NCBI RefSeq assembly: GCF_900450705.1
Contig: NZ_UGHK01000002.1
Span: 310,001-374,000 of the forward strand
Reading direction: 5' to 3'
Source of the DNA: Avibacterium paragallinarum
GTDB lineage: Bacteria > Pseudomonadota > Gammaproteobacteria > Enterobacterales > Pasteurellaceae
DNA: 64,000 nt
Shown here: piece by piece, positions 9,268-21,409 of the stretch
Layout: each line of letters starts with the position of its first letter
Numbering within the stretch: the first letter of the stretch is position 1
Notes under the pieces: generated by a model
What the model was told of the DNA's origin: nothing
The model's input: the letters and a program-made list of their open reading frames with translations, nothing else
Database searches by the model: none
Translations under genes and position numbers: made by a program

Positions 9268-10087
9268 TTTTATTAATTGGTTTATAGAACCCTTAAGCTA
9301 TTCTTTTATGCAAAATGCCCTATTTATGGCTCTAATTATTGCGATTATTTGTGCAGTACTTTCTTGCTATTTAATATTAAAAGGCTGGTCATTAATGGGA
9401 GATGCTATTTCGCACTCTGTTCTACCAGGAATTGTGCTAGCCTATTTATTTAAAATTCCTCTTATTATTGGGGCGTTACTATCAGGATTATTCTGTGCAT
9501 TTAGTATTGGATATTTAAAAGAAAACAGCCGAATTAAGGAAGATACTGCTATAGGAATTGTGTTCTCTGGAATGTTCTCATTTGGTTTGGTTCTATTTAG
9601 TAAAGTGGATACGGAGCAACATCTTTCTCACATATTATTTGGAAATTTATTGGGGGTATCTCCTCAAGCATTAATACAAACGCTATTGATTTCCAGTATA
9701 ATTTTTTTGATTATTATGCTCAGAAAAAAGGACTTCCTGCTTTATTGTTTTGATCCCAGTCATACCCGCATAGTAGGTCTTGCCCCCAAAGTTCTACATT
9801 ATAGTTTATTATGCTTATTGGCTTTAACAATTATTACGACTATGCAAATGGTCGGTATCATTTTGGTCACAGCAATGCTAATTGCTCCAGGTATTACTGC
9901 CTATATAGTTACTAAAAATTTTAATAAAATGCTATTGATAGCTATCTCTACAGCAAGTCTAACCAGCTTTTTAGGCATAATAATCAGCTATCATATAAAT
10001 TCATCAACGGCTCCGACTATTGTATTATTACAGTCTCTGTGCTTTATACTAGCTTTAAGCTATAACAAATTGCTAAGCTCTAGATAA
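9260..10087 (+). CDS. Manganese/iron ABC transporter, permease (YfeD/SitD-like)
   Basis: A 275-residue ABC-3 permease, clearly paralogous to the gene before it (shared LKGWSLMGDAISHSVLPG block). About eight transmembrane segments. Last gene of the operon; its stop at 10085-10087 is 30 bases from the convergent metX stop. The operon as a whole is conspicuously AT-rich compared with the moa and moe genes, which may reflect transfer or simply membrane-protein codon use. Confidence 0.92.
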   Translation: MISFINWFIEPLSYSFMQNALFMALIIAIICAVLSCYLILKGWSLMGDAISHSVLPGIVLAYLFKIPLIIGALLSGLFCAFSIGYLKENSRIKEDTAIGIVFSGMFSFGLVLFSKVDTEQHLSHILFGNLLGVSPQALIQTLLISSIIFLIIMLRKKDFLLYCFDPSHTRIVGLAPKVLHYSLLCLLALTIITTMQMVGIILVTAMLIAPGITAYIVTKNFNKMLLIAISTASLTSFLGIIISYHINSSTAPTIVLLQSLCFILALSYNKLLSSR

Positions 10088-10117
10088 ATCCTAAAATAAC
10101 CGAAGCTATGTTAAATT

Positions 10118-11209
10118 TCACTCACTTGAATTAACATCCACCAATGCTTGCTTGATTGGACGACAAAAAAAGTCGTAATCCACTAAAAAAGCATCATGCC
10201 CATAATCAGAAGATAATTCACTATAGTGCAGATCTACTCCCGCATTTTCCAACATTATTTTGCTCTTCCTTACATCAACGATCTTGAATAACTGATCATT
10301 AATCACACCAATCAAACTATAACGGGCTTTAATACGAGAAAGGGCCTGTCCTATATTTTCATAACCTAATGCTGGATCATATAAATCTAATGCTCTTAAT
10401 AAATATAAATAACTATTTGCATCAAATCTCTCTAAAAACTTCTGCCCTTGATAACTTAAATAAGACTCAACTTGGAAATAATCTCCCCAAAAATTTCCCT
10501 CTGATTTTACCGCTCGCCCAAAAGCTTTCTCAAGCTGAATATCAGTACGATATGTTAGCATTCCGAGCATTCTTGCAACAGCCAAACCTTGCAAAGGCGG
10601 CTTTCCATCATAATAATTACCATTATTAAAATTAGGATCGGTAATAATAGCCTGACGCATAACGTGATTAAAGCCAATCGCTTCAGAACTAAGATATAAA
10701 GATGAGCAGAGATTAATTACATTATCAATAAAGTCTGGATAATCGATTGCCCACTGTGTAGCCTGCATTCCCCCAAAAGACCCTCCAATAACAGCATACA
10801 AATGAGGAATATCTAAATATTTTAAGAGTGCTCGTTGAACTCTAACAATATCTTGAACAACAATATGTGGGAACTGACTTCCATAAGGTTTTTGTGTTTC
10901 TATATTGATAGATGCGGGTCCTGTTGTTCCCCTGCAACCTCCCAATACATTGGAGCAAATAAAAAAATAGCGAGAAGTGTCTAAAGCAAGCCCATCTCCC
11001 ATAAAATTTTCCCACCATCCTCTTTGATCAGGAGATTTAGCACAAGGCTCAGCATCTCCTGTCAAGGCGTGGCAAATTAAAATTGCATTTGTTTTATCTT
11101 TATTAAGCACACCATAGGTTTGATAAGCAACTTCAATTTGCTTAAGTTGCCCCCCTAAAATTAAATCTAAAGGAGAGTGAGTAAACAACGTTGCTTTCTG
11201 TACTGCCAT
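10118..11209 (-). CDS. metX: Homoserine O-acetyltransferase
   Basis: Transfers an acetyl group from acetyl-CoA to homoserine, the activating step of methionine synthesis. The 363-residue alpha/beta hydrolase has nucleophile S144 in GGSFGGMQA and the other triad members D305 (NDQLF) and H338 (YGHDAF). Length and residue spacing match the H. influenzae enzyme. Three tandem MetJ boxes lie ~80 bases upstream, so control by MetJ with S-adenosylmethionine is strongly indicated. Convergent with the metal-transport operon. Confidence 0.94.
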   Translation of the reverse strand: MAVQKATLFTHSPLDLILGGQLKQIEVAYQTYGVLNKDKTNAILICHALTGDAEPCAKSPDQRGWWENFMGDGLALDTSRYFFICSNVLGGCRGTTGPASINIETQKPYGSQFPHIVVQDIVRVQRALLKYLDIPHLYAVIGGSFGGMQATQWAIDYPDFIDNVINLCSSLYLSSEAIGFNHVMRQAIITDPNFNNGNYYDGKPPLQGLAVARMLGMLTYRTDIQLEKAFGRAVKSEGNFWGDYFQVESYLSYQGQKFLERFDANSYLYLLRALDLYDPALGYENIGQALSRIKARYSLIGVINDQLFKIVDVRKSKIMLENAGVDLHYSELSSDYGHDAFLVDYDFFCRPIKQALVDVNSSE

Positions 11210-11289
11210 TACCTATCCTATCTAAATCATATAAAAAAACACTTCAACAAATAAACTACTGTCCAACTGACTTATTGTCAAGAAATTTT

Positions 11290-11313
11290 AGACATCTAAA
11301 CATCTAGACGTAT
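11290..11313 (-). promoter_or_regulatory. MetJ operator (three tandem met boxes)
   Basis: Three abutting octamers AGACATCT, AAACATCT and AGACGTAT occupy 11290-11313. The MetJ consensus is AGACGTCT, so the boxes match at 7, 6 and 6 of 8 positions in exact 8-base phase. The array sits between metX (minus strand, start 11209) and sanA (plus strand, start 11380), and most likely controls metX. Confidence 0.85.
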
Positions 11314-11379
11314 TTTAAAATAAATTTGCTTGAGTTTACTACTATTTTTTATTATCTTTAACCAAGATGATGAAAAAAT

Positions 11380-12075
11380 ATGAATATTATGCTTGTTCCC
11401 TTTTTTAATATGCATTTTTCTCCTTATTGGATAAAAAAAATATTCAAGTACGGCTTACTCACACTTTTATTTTTAAGCTCTATATTAATTATCCTTGATC
11501 AAGGAATCGCACTTTACGTCCATAAACATATTTATACAGATATTACAAAACTACCTCATCGCCCCTATGGCTTACTTCTTGGAACCTCAAAATATCGCAC
11601 TAAAAATACACCTAACTTATTTTATTCTTACCGTTTATTAGCTGCCGATACTCTTTTCAAACAAAAGAAAATAGATTACCTATTATTAAGTGGAGATAAT
11701 AGAACAATTGAATACAATGAGCCGCGTATGATGCTGAAAGATTTAAAAAAAATGGGCATTTCAGAAAAATTTATGTATATGGATTACGCTGGATTCCGTA
11801 CTTTAGACTCAGTTATCAGAGCATCTCGGGTATTTAAAGCTAACTCATTAACAATCATCACCCAGCGTTTTCATTGTGAAAGGGCATTATTTATCGCAAG
11901 ATATTATGATATTGATGCAATTTGTTTTGCCGCTGATTCCCCTAATCAGTATATTTTAGTTCGATTAAGAGAACTCTTTGCTCGCACTAGAGTAATATTA
12001 GATCTTCTTTTTGAAAAAAAACCGCACTTTCTTGGGGAAGCAGAACCCCTACCTCCTCCTATAAAAATCGACTAA
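11380..12075 (+). CDS. sanA: SanA-like DUF218 membrane protein
   Basis: A 231-residue protein with one N-terminal transmembrane helix (about residues 24-45) and a DUF218 domain (about 60-200) containing LLLGTSKYRT, YLLLSGDNRT and ITQRFHCERAL, all typical of E. coli SanA. SanA affects envelope barrier function at high temperature; its biochemical activity is unknown. The ribosome site is weak and in-frame ATGs at residues 4 and 11 are possible alternatives. The C-terminus contains an uptake signal in coding sequence. Its stop overlaps the convergent cra stop by four bases. Confidence 0.85.
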   Translation: MNIMLVPFFNMHFSPYWIKKIFKYGLLTLLFLSSILIILDQGIALYVHKHIYTDITKLPHRPYGLLLGTSKYRTKNTPNLFYSYRLLAADTLFKQKKIDYLLLSGDNRTIEYNEPRMMLKDLKKMGISEKFMYMDYAGFRTLDSVIRASRVFKANSLTIITQRFHCERALFIARYYDIDAICFAADSPNQYILVRLRELFARTRVILDLLFEKKPHFLGEAEPLPPPIKID

Positions 12076-13058
12076 CAATGACGAAAAATTAAACGCCTCA
12101 AAATTTTACTCGAGGCATTTTCCAAATGTTCTTTATGATTGAGCTGTTTAAGCACTAATACTAATAATCGATCAGCAATTTGCTTATGATCTTGCACCGC
12201 ACATAATACTTTGTTTTCTAAAAACTCAAGCATTTCGTGATTACCAAATGTTGCAATAACCAAAGAAGACGGAATATCTCTCTTATGCTTTAATGCCAAA
12301 AAAACACCTTGTAACAGCGTTAAAGAAGTAACAAATAATGCATCAGGCATCGAATTAGCAGCAAGCCACTTAGCAAAAGTCTGTGACGCTGATTCTCTAT
12401 GAAACTGTGTTGTATAAAGATATTCTACCGCACTAAATTTACTTTCATTCAAAGCTTGACGGAATCCTGCTTCCCTATCCTGACTTGTTGGTAAATCTGG
12501 TAACGCCCCGAAAAATAAAATTTTACGATACTTTTTTAACTCCAATAAATTTTGTGTCAGGCTATAAGCATCTTTTTTATTATCTGAAAATACATTAATA
12601 ATATTCTTACCGCTAATTTTCCTATCAAACCCAAAAACAGGAATATTACTCTCTTGATAGAACAAATTACTCTCAGGCAAAACACTTGAAACAATCAAAG
12701 CATCGATTTTACGCTGAAAAAGATGCCTCGCACATTCAATCTCGTTATCAGGGTTATCATTTGAACAAGCTATTAACAATTGATAACCCCTAGCACGAAA
12801 AAGCTGTTCTAAACGATGAGCAATTCTTGCATAGCTCATATTCTCAAAATCAGGAATAATCAAACCAATCGCATTACTCTTTCCAGCTCTCAACCCCGCC
12901 GCCATTATATTAGGTCTAAAATCATATTCCTTTATTAAAGATTCCACTTTTTCAATGGTTTTGTCACTTACTCTATATTGCTTCGCTTTTCCATTTATTA
13001 CATAACTAACTGTCGTTCTTGATACACCTGCAAGTTTTGCCAATTCATCTAGTTTCAC
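12072..13058 (-). CDS. cra: Catabolite repressor/activator Cra (FruR), LacI family
   Basis: A 328-residue LacI-family regulator. The N-terminal helix-turn-helix and hinge (MKLDELAKLAGVSRTTVSYV, then NGKAKQYRVSD) closely match E. coli Cra, which responds to fructose 1-phosphate or fructose 1,6-bisphosphate and balances glycolysis and gluconeogenesis. The periplasmic-binding-like effector domain (about 60-328) aligns through SYARIAHRLE and ATFGNHEMLEFL. No fru operon is adjacent here. The start ATG has AAAGGAGTT upstream. Confidence 0.92.
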   Translation of the reverse strand: MKLDELAKLAGVSRTTVSYVINGKAKQYRVSDKTIEKVESLIKEYDFRPNIMAAGLRAGKSNAIGLIIPDFENMSYARIAHRLEQLFRARGYQLLIACSNDNPDNEIECARHLFQRKIDALIVSSVLPESNLFYQESNIPVFGFDRKISGKNIINVFSDNKKDAYSLTQNLLELKKYRKILFFGALPDLPTSQDREAGFRQALNESKFSAVEYLYTTQFHRESASQTFAKWLAANSMPDALFVTSLTLLQGVFLALKHKRDIPSSLVIATFGNHEMLEFLENKVLCAVQDHKQIADRLLVLVLKQLNHKEHLENASSKILRRLIFRHC

Positions 13059-13215
13059 AATAACTCCTTTTAATGTGTGAAATTTTTAAAGGAATTATAC
13101 CCTGAATTTTGTATTTATTTAGGTTGAAAGCACCAAAACTTGATCTGCTTAGCAAAATAATTTGCCTAAGATAAATAAAAAAAGCTGAGTTACCCCAACT
13201 TTTTCATAATTTAAA

Positions 13216-14304
13216 TTATTTATTTAGATATTGACGGCGAGCAACCACCGCTTCAGATAAATTCTGCAACACCTTCTCAGAATCTTCCCAACCAATACAA
13301 GCATCCGTGATGCTTTGCCCATAAACCAGCTCTTGACCTTCTACAAGATCTTGACGACCTTCTACCAAATGGCTTTCAATCATAACCCCAAAGATTTTCT
13401 GTGATCCTTGTGAAATTTGTTGGCATACATCCGCACACACATCTAACTGTTTTTTAAACTGCTTACTGCTATTTGCATGGCTGAAATCTACCATCACGTG
13501 AGGAATACGACCTGTTTTTTCGATATTTCCGCAAATTTCTTCCACATCTTTTGCACTATAATTAGGCCCATTATCACCACCTCGTAAAATAATATGGCAA
13601 TCGGCATTACCTTTTGTAGAAACAATCGCAGAATGACCAAATTTTGTTACAGAAAGAAAATAATGTGGAGCTTCTGCAGCACCAATCGCATCAAGGGCAA
13701 TTTTCACACCGCCGTTTGTCGCATTCTTAAATCCTACGGCACAAGATAGCCCTGAAGCTAACTCTCGGTGAACTTGAGATTCCGTTGTTCTTGCCCCGAT
13801 CGCCCCCCAGCTCATAAAATCTGCAACATATTGAGGCGTGATCATATCTAAAAACTCGCCCGCCGTAGGGACTTCTAAATCATTAATATCTAATAATAAT
13901 TTACGTGCAATGCGTAAACCATCATTTAACGCATAGGTATTATTCAAATAAGGATCGTTAATCAACCCTTTCCACCCCACTGTCGTACGCGGTTTTTCAA
14001 AATAAACCCGCATAATAATTTGCAACGTATCACGATATTTTTCTCGCATTGCTTTAATTCGTTGAGCATATTCTAAAGCAGATTGAGGATCGTGAATTGA
14101 GCAAGGCCCAATCACAACCAATAAGCGATCATCTTTGCGATGAATAATATTATGCGTTTCTTTACGTGCCTGCTTAACGGTTTTCTCTGCAGTCTCCGTT
14201 GCTGGATATTTTTCGATCAAGGCGATTGGGGGGAGAACCTGCTCTACCTTACCAATTCGCGTATCATCATTTGCAATATAAATGTCATTTTTGCTTTTAG
14301 TCAT
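13216..14304 (-). CDS. aroG: 3-deoxy-7-phosphoheptulonate synthase (DAHP synthase, class I)
   Basis: First enzyme of the shikimate pathway: phosphoenolpyruvate plus erythrose 4-phosphate gives DAHP. The 362-residue protein carries GPCSIHD with the metal-binding C68, the KPRTTVGWKG substrate loop, and the HANSSK metal block. It resembles the AroG (Phe-sensitive) type, but effector specificity cannot be settled by eye. Monocistronic, with about 130 bases to lolE on one side and cra on the other. Confidence 0.92.
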   Translation of the reverse strand: MTKSKNDIYIANDDTRIGKVEQVLPPIALIEKYPATETAEKTVKQARKETHNIIHRKDDRLLVVIGPCSIHDPQSALEYAQRIKAMREKYRDTLQIIMRVYFEKPRTTVGWKGLINDPYLNNTYALNDGLRIARKLLLDINDLEVPTAGEFLDMITPQYVADFMSWGAIGARTTESQVHRELASGLSCAVGFKNATNGGVKIALDAIGAAEAPHYFLSVTKFGHSAIVSTKGNADCHIILRGGDNGPNYSAKDVEEICGNIEKTGRIPHVMVDFSHANSSKQFKKQLDVCADVCQQISQGSQKIFGVMIESHLVEGRQDLVEGQELVYGQSITDACIGWEDSEKVLQNLSEAVVARRQYLNK

Positions 14305-14432
14305 ACATCACTCTCTACATCTTGTTTGTATTTATCTTCTTCGCCTTGTATTGCGAATATATGATTATGCGTGCCAATGTAGCACGCATTTTTGTACTGG
14401 TAAACTAGTTTAAAAATATTTTTAACTTTTTA

Positions 14433-15686
14433 TCAATGATTGCTTAAAACTTGTGCTGGTTGCAGTCGCACTGCACGACTTGCAGGATACAAACTTGCCA
14501 TCAAACTTAGCACTAAGGCAACGGCAAATACAATCATCATATCTTGCCAATGCAATTCACTTGGTAAAAAATCCACGAAATATACGCCATCAGAAAGCAA
14601 TTTTCTGCCAATCAAAAACTCAATGCCTTTAATTAATTGAGTTAAATTCAATGCGGTAATACAGCCAAGCATTAAGCCTATCAAGCACCCTTTCATTCCA
14701 GCTAGCAAGCCATACCAAATAAAAATCTGTTGGATAAAGCGATCATTTGCACCCAATGTTCGCATAATCGCAATATCCCCTTGCTTATCTTTCACTGCCA
14801 TAATTAAGGTAGAAACAATATTAAAGCACGCGACCCCTATCACTAATACCATCGCTAAATACATCACCGTACGAATAAGTTGAATATCGCGATACATATA
14901 ACCGAATTGACTAATCCAATTATGAGCTGATAAAAATTGTGGATAATTCTGCAAGGTTGAGTATCCCATTTGTTGCACCTGAAAAGGATCTCGCACTTTT
15001 AATTCAACCCCCGTTGCTTCCTCTGTGGAATAATCCAAGAATTGCTGTGCCATCGCTAAGGGGATTAAGGCATAACTATGATCGAGCTGTCCATCAAGGC
15101 GTAAAATCCCCGTGATTTGCATACGCTCTCGTCTTGGTTGAATAAAATTATTTGTACCATCGGATTGCGAAATCAGCAACGTTACCCAATCCCCTTCTTT
15201 AACCTCAAGATCTTTGGCGATACCAGAACCTAGTATAAGCCCTCCTTCACGAGAAAAATTCTGCCAGCCATCGCCAAGCACGAATTGTCCTAAAGCACTC
15301 ACTTGCTCCTGCTGATTAGCGTCAACACCTTTAACCTGTACGACTTTCAATTTCGTTCCATTTTCTATCAATGCAGTAAAATTTATAAAAGGCGAGCTTG
15401 CTAGCACTTCGGGATCTTGTTTTAAAAGTGCGGTCAAATTTTGCCAATTTTTTATCGGTGTACTTTCACCTTGCCCTGAATACGCAGAAATCTCAATATG
15501 TGGAACAACCGCCAAAATGCGTTTATTCAGCTCACGTTCAAAACCGTTCATCGCACTTAATCCCACAATCAACACCATAACACCAAGGGCGATACCAAAG
15601 GTAGAAAACATTGAAATCAATGACACTAAGCGATTTTTTTGCTTACCTCGCTGATAACGCCAGCTAATAAAAAAAGGTGCATTCAT
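14433..15686 (-). CDS. lolE: Lipoprotein-releasing ABC transporter, permease LolE
   Basis: A 417-residue inner membrane protein with one N-terminal transmembrane helix, a large periplasmic domain (about 50-270) and three C-terminal helices with an FtsX-like domain. It is the LolE-type subunit of LolCDE, which extracts outer-membrane lipoproteins from the inner membrane for LolA. The starting MNAPFFISWRYQRGKQKN resembles LolE. Its ATG follows directly after the lolD stop, so it is coupled to lolD. An uptake signal lies near 15427. Confidence 0.92.
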   Translation of the reverse strand: MNAPFFISWRYQRGKQKNRLVSLISMFSTFGIALGVMVLIVGLSAMNGFERELNKRILAVVPHIEISAYSGQGESTPIKNWQNLTALLKQDPEVLASSPFINFTALIENGTKLKVVQVKGVDANQQEQVSALGQFVLGDGWQNFSREGGLILGSGIAKDLEVKEGDWVTLLISQSDGTNNFIQPRRERMQITGILRLDGQLDHSYALIPLAMAQQFLDYSTEEATGVELKVRDPFQVQQMGYSTLQNYPQFLSAHNWISQFGYMYRDIQLIRTVMYLAMVLVIGVACFNIVSTLIMAVKDKQGDIAIMRTLGANDRFIQQIFIWYGLLAGMKGCLIGLMLGCITALNLTQLIKGIEFLIGRKLLSDGVYFVDFLPSELHWQDMMIVFAVALVLSLMASLYPASRAVRLQPAQVLSNH

Positions 15687-16376
15687 CTAGCTCTCTCCAC
15701 GCAAAATGCCATCTTGCATCACCATTCGGCGGGAAAGTTTTTCCGCCAGTTGTAGATCGTGAGTTACCAATAAAAATGCGATTTTTTGCTCTTGGTTTAA
15801 TTTTAGAATTAGTTCAAAAATACTTTCTGTTGTTTTACGGTCTAAATTTCCAGTGGGTTCGTCAGCCAACACCAAAGCGGGGTTATTCACCAATGCACGG
15901 GCAATGGCAACACGCTGACGCTCGCCGCCAGACAAGGCAGAAGGGCGATGCTTAATACGATGTGATAATCCAACTGCACCAAGCATTTTCTCCGCACGAT
16001 CTTGTGCTTCACTACGATTTTGTTTGCCGATTAACATCGGCATCATCACATTTTCTAAGGCGGTAAAATCAGCTATTAAATGATGAAATTGATAAACAAA
16101 GCCTAAGTGCTGATTGCGTAATTTGGCTAATTCATTCGCACTGGCTTTTTGTAAAGACTGCCCTTTTATGAACACTTCGCCGCTACTTGGCTGATCTAGC
16201 CCGCCTAGGGTGTGCAATAATGTACTTTTTCCAGATCCCGAGCTGCCCACAATCGCAACTAACTCCCCCTCTGCCATTGAAAAACTCACCTCTTTCAACA
16301 CTTGGGTTTGGTTTTCACCTTCTTGGTAAACTTTGCTTAAACCTTGGCAACTCAGTAAGATTTTATTATCAATCAT
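15687..16376 (-). CDS. lolD: Lipoprotein-releasing ABC transporter, ATPase LolD
   Basis: A 229-residue ABC ATPase with Walker [10 protein letters not shown] (about residue 43), the LolD-specific Q-loop region with [16 protein letters not shown], signature LSGGERQR and Walker [14 protein letters not shown]. It powers the LolCDE complex together with the genes on either side. The lolE start follows its stop directly and lolC lies 54 bases upstream. Confidence 0.94.
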   Translation of the reverse strand: MIDNKILLSCQGLSKVYQEGENQTQVLKEVSFSMAEGELVAIVGSSGSGKSTLLHTLGGLDQPSSGEVFIKGQSLQKASANELAKLRNQHLGFVYQFHHLIADFTALENVMMPMLIGKQNRSEAQDRAEKMLGAVGLSHRIKHRPSALSGGERQRVAIARALVNNPALVLADEPTGNLDRKTTESIFELILKLNQEQKIAFLLVTHDLQLAEKLSRRMVMQDGILRGES

Positions 16377-16430
16377 TCTTTCTCATTTCTTCAATTTAGT
16401 TAAAAACGTGGCAAAAAAACACCGCACTTA

Positions 16431-17624
16431 TCATTCATAACGCAATGCTTCAGCGGGTTCAATTTGTGCGGCTCGATAGGCGGGGTAAATGGTTGATCCT
16501 AATGAAAATAACAATGATATGCCCACAATCATTATAAGCTGAGACAAGTTGAGTTCTGTTGGCAAAATGATATTTTCAGGATTAAACCACGCCATAATGC
16601 GATCTAAATTTAATGTTGTTAATACGCCAAGCATTGTACCGACTAACGTCCCACTTAGTCCCACTAATAGCCCTTGCCAGATAAACAGATTACGAACCTC
16701 AGATTTATTTAGCCCTTGCGTTTGTAAAATCGCAATTTCTCCTTGTTTATCCACCACCATTAAACTAAGCGAGGTGATAATATTAGAAATGGCGACCACA
16801 ATAATCAGGCTAATCAGTAATCCCATCATATTTTTTTCCATTTTCACCGCTTGGAAAAACTCGCCTTTTTGGCTACGCCAATCACTAATTAGCCATTTAT
16901 CAGATGGAAAATATTGCGGTAATTCAGTGATGTCAAAAGGATCTTTTAAAAATAAACGGTAGCCTTGCATTTGATCAGACGGAATTCGCATCAACCGCCC
17001 AATATCGGAAAGATTGGCAAACATCTCATTAGTATCATTCTGCCCAGCAGAAAAATAAATATCGCTAATCGTAAATAAACGTTGCACAGGCACGCGACCG
17101 AAAGGGGTATATTGGCTGTTCTCTGTTATCATTAAACGAACTTTATCACCAATTTGTAAATGCAGTTTTTCTGCAAGTTGTGAGCCGACAATGAGCTTAA
17201 ACTCTCCTTCGGGTAATACTTGCTCAAAGGATTGCGTTGCGAAATTCTGCAATAAAGGATCATCAGAAAAACGGGTAATCCCAATCACTTGCCCCGCACT
17301 GACGCCTTGTGGTGCTTGCAAAATCACATTCGTAGTATTAATGGGAACCACGTTTTGCACAAATGTAGGCATACTAGGAATAGGTTCTGAGTGAGATAGA
17401 TGCCCCGCTAATGGCATAATAATGGCGTGCGGTATGCTAGAAAGTACTTGTTTTTTTTGCTGATTTTCAAGACCATTCATAACTGAAAGTACGATAATCA
17501 ATGCCATAATACCTAGCACAATGCCCATCATCGCAAGATTGGTAACTAACCGTCCAAAACGATCAGCACTTTTGGCACGCCAATAACGAAAGGCGATAAA
17601 TAAGGAAATTGGAACACTCATCAT
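16431..17624 (-). CDS. lolC: Lipoprotein-releasing ABC transporter, permease LolC
   Basis: A 397-residue protein paralogous to LolE: N-terminal helix after FIAFRYWRAKSADRFGRLV, periplasmic domain, three C-terminal helices and an FtsX-type core. It heads the lolCDE operon. In LolC the periplasmic Hook region recruits LolA; here that is inferred from homology. An uptake signal lies between lolC and lolD near 16420. A hairpin with stem CCCCAAC/GTTGGGG (17655-17677) lies just upstream. Confidence 0.92.
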   Translation of the reverse strand: MMSVPISLFIAFRYWRAKSADRFGRLVTNLAMMGIVLGIMALIIVLSVMNGLENQQKKQVLSSIPHAIIMPLAGHLSHSEPIPSMPTFVQNVVPINTTNVILQAPQGVSAGQVIGITRFSDDPLLQNFATQSFEQVLPEGEFKLIVGSQLAEKLHLQIGDKVRLMITENSQYTPFGRVPVQRLFTISDIYFSAGQNDTNEMFANLSDIGRLMRIPSDQMQGYRLFLKDPFDITELPQYFPSDKWLISDWRSQKGEFFQAVKMEKNMMGLLISLIIVVAISNIITSLSLMVVDKQGEIAILQTQGLNKSEVRNLFIWQGLLVGLSGTLVGTMLGVLTTLNLDRIMAWFNPENIILPTELNLSQLIMIVGISLLFSLGSTIYPAYRAAQIEPAEALRYE

Positions 17625-17654
17625 TAATAGTTAAGGGTTAGCAATAATCATATT

Positions 17655-17677
17655 CCCCAACCTCTACTATGTTGGGG
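17655..17677. terminator. Hairpin between the 2-hydroxyacid dehydrogenase gene and lolC
   Basis: Seven-base GC-rich stem CCCCAAC / GTTGGGG with a nine-base loop, extended by TATTC/GAATA-like flanks. It can terminate the hydroxyacid dehydrogenase transcript before lolC. No long T-run, so only moderate support. Confidence 0.5.
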
Positions 17678-17697
17678 AGAGGGAATAACGGAATACA

Positions 17698-18639
17698 TTA
17701 TTTACCCATTGCCACAAAATCTTCAATATTTTGCGTGACTTTTTTCACCAAAATTTCCACCGCACCATCAGAAGCCCAAGCGACATGTGGCGTGATAATT
17801 AAATTAGGTAAACGCGTTGCTGCTTGAATAAGTGGATTATCTTTTTCTGGAGGCTCTTTTACTAAAACATCCAGTGCGGCGGCCGCAATCGTCCCGCTCT
17901 CTAAGGCTTCGAGCAGTGCTTGCTCGTCAATTAAAGGCCCACGACCAGTATTAATTAAATACGCCGTTGGCTTCATCAATTTCAACGTTTGAGCATTAAT
18001 TAAGTTTGTCGTTTCTGGAGTTAAAGGGCAATGTAGCGTGATAATATCTGCCTCTTGCAATACTTGCTCAAAAGGTAAATACCCATCACGTATTGTTGAT
18101 GCCCCTTTACGTTCAGCATAAAGCACATTCATTCCGAGTGCTTCCGCTAAGCGTCCTATTTCTGCACCAAGATTTCCCTTTCCTACCACACCTAATGTAG
18201 AGCCTCTAATATCGGTGATCGGGTAATCAAAATAACAAAACTGTTTGCTCTCTGCCCATTTCGCACTAAGTTGATCTTTATACCAATTCATTAAACTATG
18301 CTTTAAGGCAAAAATTAACCCTAACACATGCTCAGGGACAGTCACTGATGAATAACCCGTCACATTTTTTACTTCAATACCAAGTTCTTTCGCCGCAATA
18401 AGATCAACATTATTTGTTCCTGTTGCCGTCAATGCAATTAATTTTAATTTGGGAAGTTGTTGCATTATTTCACGATTAAAGACCACTTTACTGGTAATGA
18501 CAATATCCGCGTCTTTTGCTCGTTCAACAGTTTGCTCTGGCGACGTATATTCATATTCTACCCATTGATGCTCAAAATTCGGACGGGGAATAGGAATATG
18601 TTTTGGAATTGCCGTGCTATCAAGGAAAACAATTTTCAT
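17698..18639 (-). CDS. D-2-hydroxyacid dehydrogenase, NAD-dependent
   Basis: A 313-residue protein of the D-isomer 2-hydroxyacid dehydrogenase family. The NAD fold has GVVGKGNLG at residues 150-158; the catalytic Arg (NTGRGPLID), Glu and His (TPHVAWAS) blocks are all present. It looks closest to the glycerate dehydrogenase/hydroxypyruvate reductase branch, but the physiological substrate cannot be told from sequence. Sits between kdsA and lolC on the same strand with its own spacing. Confidence 0.88.
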   Translation of the reverse strand: MKIVFLDSTAIPKHIPIPRPNFEHQWVEYEYTSPEQTVERAKDADIVITSKVVFNREIMQQLPKLKLIALTATGTNNVDLIAAKELGIEVKNVTGYSSVTVPEHVLGLIFALKHSLMNWYKDQLSAKWAESKQFCYFDYPITDIRGSTLGVVGKGNLGAEIGRLAEALGMNVLYAERKGASTIRDGYLPFEQVLQEADIITLHCPLTPETTNLINAQTLKLMKPTAYLINTGRGPLIDEQALLEALESGTIAAAALDVLVKEPPEKDNPLIQAATRLPNLIITPHVAWASDGAVEILVKKVTQNIEDFVAMGK

Positions 18640-18715
18640 ATAAAAGCCCCATATAAAATAAAACTTAAAATGCAGTAAAATTATACCGCACTTTATTGCT
18701 AAAGACTCTCATCAG

Positions 18716-20404
<1,689 letters not shown>

Positions 20405-20405
<1 letters not shown>

Positions 20406-21310
20406 TAACGATTTTCTCCTATTAATTGAGCCAATGTTACACGTTCATTATGACTATAATCTTTTATAGTAACAATATTACGCCAAAAATCTGTTTGAAA
20501 AAAAGACCGCACTTTATTTCCTTGCTGCCAGCCATGTTCTACCAATAACCAACCATTTGCCTTTAAATATGCAGGTGCGTTAATAATAATATGTCGCAAA
20601 TCAGCATATCCTTCATCGTTAGATACAAGAGCCGTCAAGGGTTCGAAACGCACATCTCCAATAGTTAGATGTAAATCTTCTTTATCAATATAAGGTGGAT
20701 TACTAACGATTATATCGAAAGATTGCCCTTTCAAATGTTCAAACCAATTACTTTGATGAAAATACACATTTTCAATATTATTATACCTCGCATTATTTTC
20801 AGCTAACTTAACTGCATTATCAACCAAATCCACGCCTATAACCGAATATTTAATTAAATTTTGGAAGCCAGATCGCAATTCTTTTGCTAAAGCAAGTGCT
20901 ATAGCACCTGTCCCCGTGCCTAAATCCAAAATTGTCAATGTACCATCAAAGTTTTTTGATGTTACGCATTTCTTAATGCAATCTAATGCATTTTCAATCA
21001 ATATTTCCGTTTCACTACGTGGTATCAATGTATCTGGCGTTGTCATAAGATCAAGTGTCCAAAAAGGCTGACAACCTAAAATATAAGCCATTGGTTCGCC
21101 ATTTGCTCTTCTTTCAAGTAAAGCGGTGAGTTTGATAAGTAAATGCTTAGGTAATGTAGTATCAGAAAATGCCAAAATAAAAGAACGAGAATGCCCTGTT
21201 ACAAACTCTAGTAACAGCATTGCATCTACTTTAGCATTCATAAACGGATCAGCCGTCTTGTTTTTATCTAATTTAGATACAGCCAAACTGATCCAATCAG
21301 CATAATTCAT
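20405..21310 (-). CDS. prmC: Peptide chain release factor N5-glutamine methyltransferase
   Basis: Methylates the GGQ glutamine of release factors RF1 and RF2 using S-adenosylmethionine. The 301-residue protein has the N-terminal helical domain, SAM motif LDLGTGTGAIALAL, and the substrate-binding NPPYI motif. The frame opens upstream at 21400, but the ATG at 21310 behind TAGGGT is chosen: it gives the family's usual length and the expected MNYADWISLA start. An uptake signal is in coding sequence near 20506. Confidence 0.93.
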
Positions 21311-21409
21311 TATTAATACCCTAATATCGAATGTATAAAAGTCTTTATAAAAATAAAAGACTGAATTGCTTATAAGCAACATCAGTCCTTTACCACACAA
21401 AAATAAAGA

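Noticed and set aside
13177-13206. Hairpin downstream of aroG (AAAAGCTGAGTT...AACTTTTT)
   Set aside because: Stem needs a three-base bulge and is weak; not listed as a terminator.
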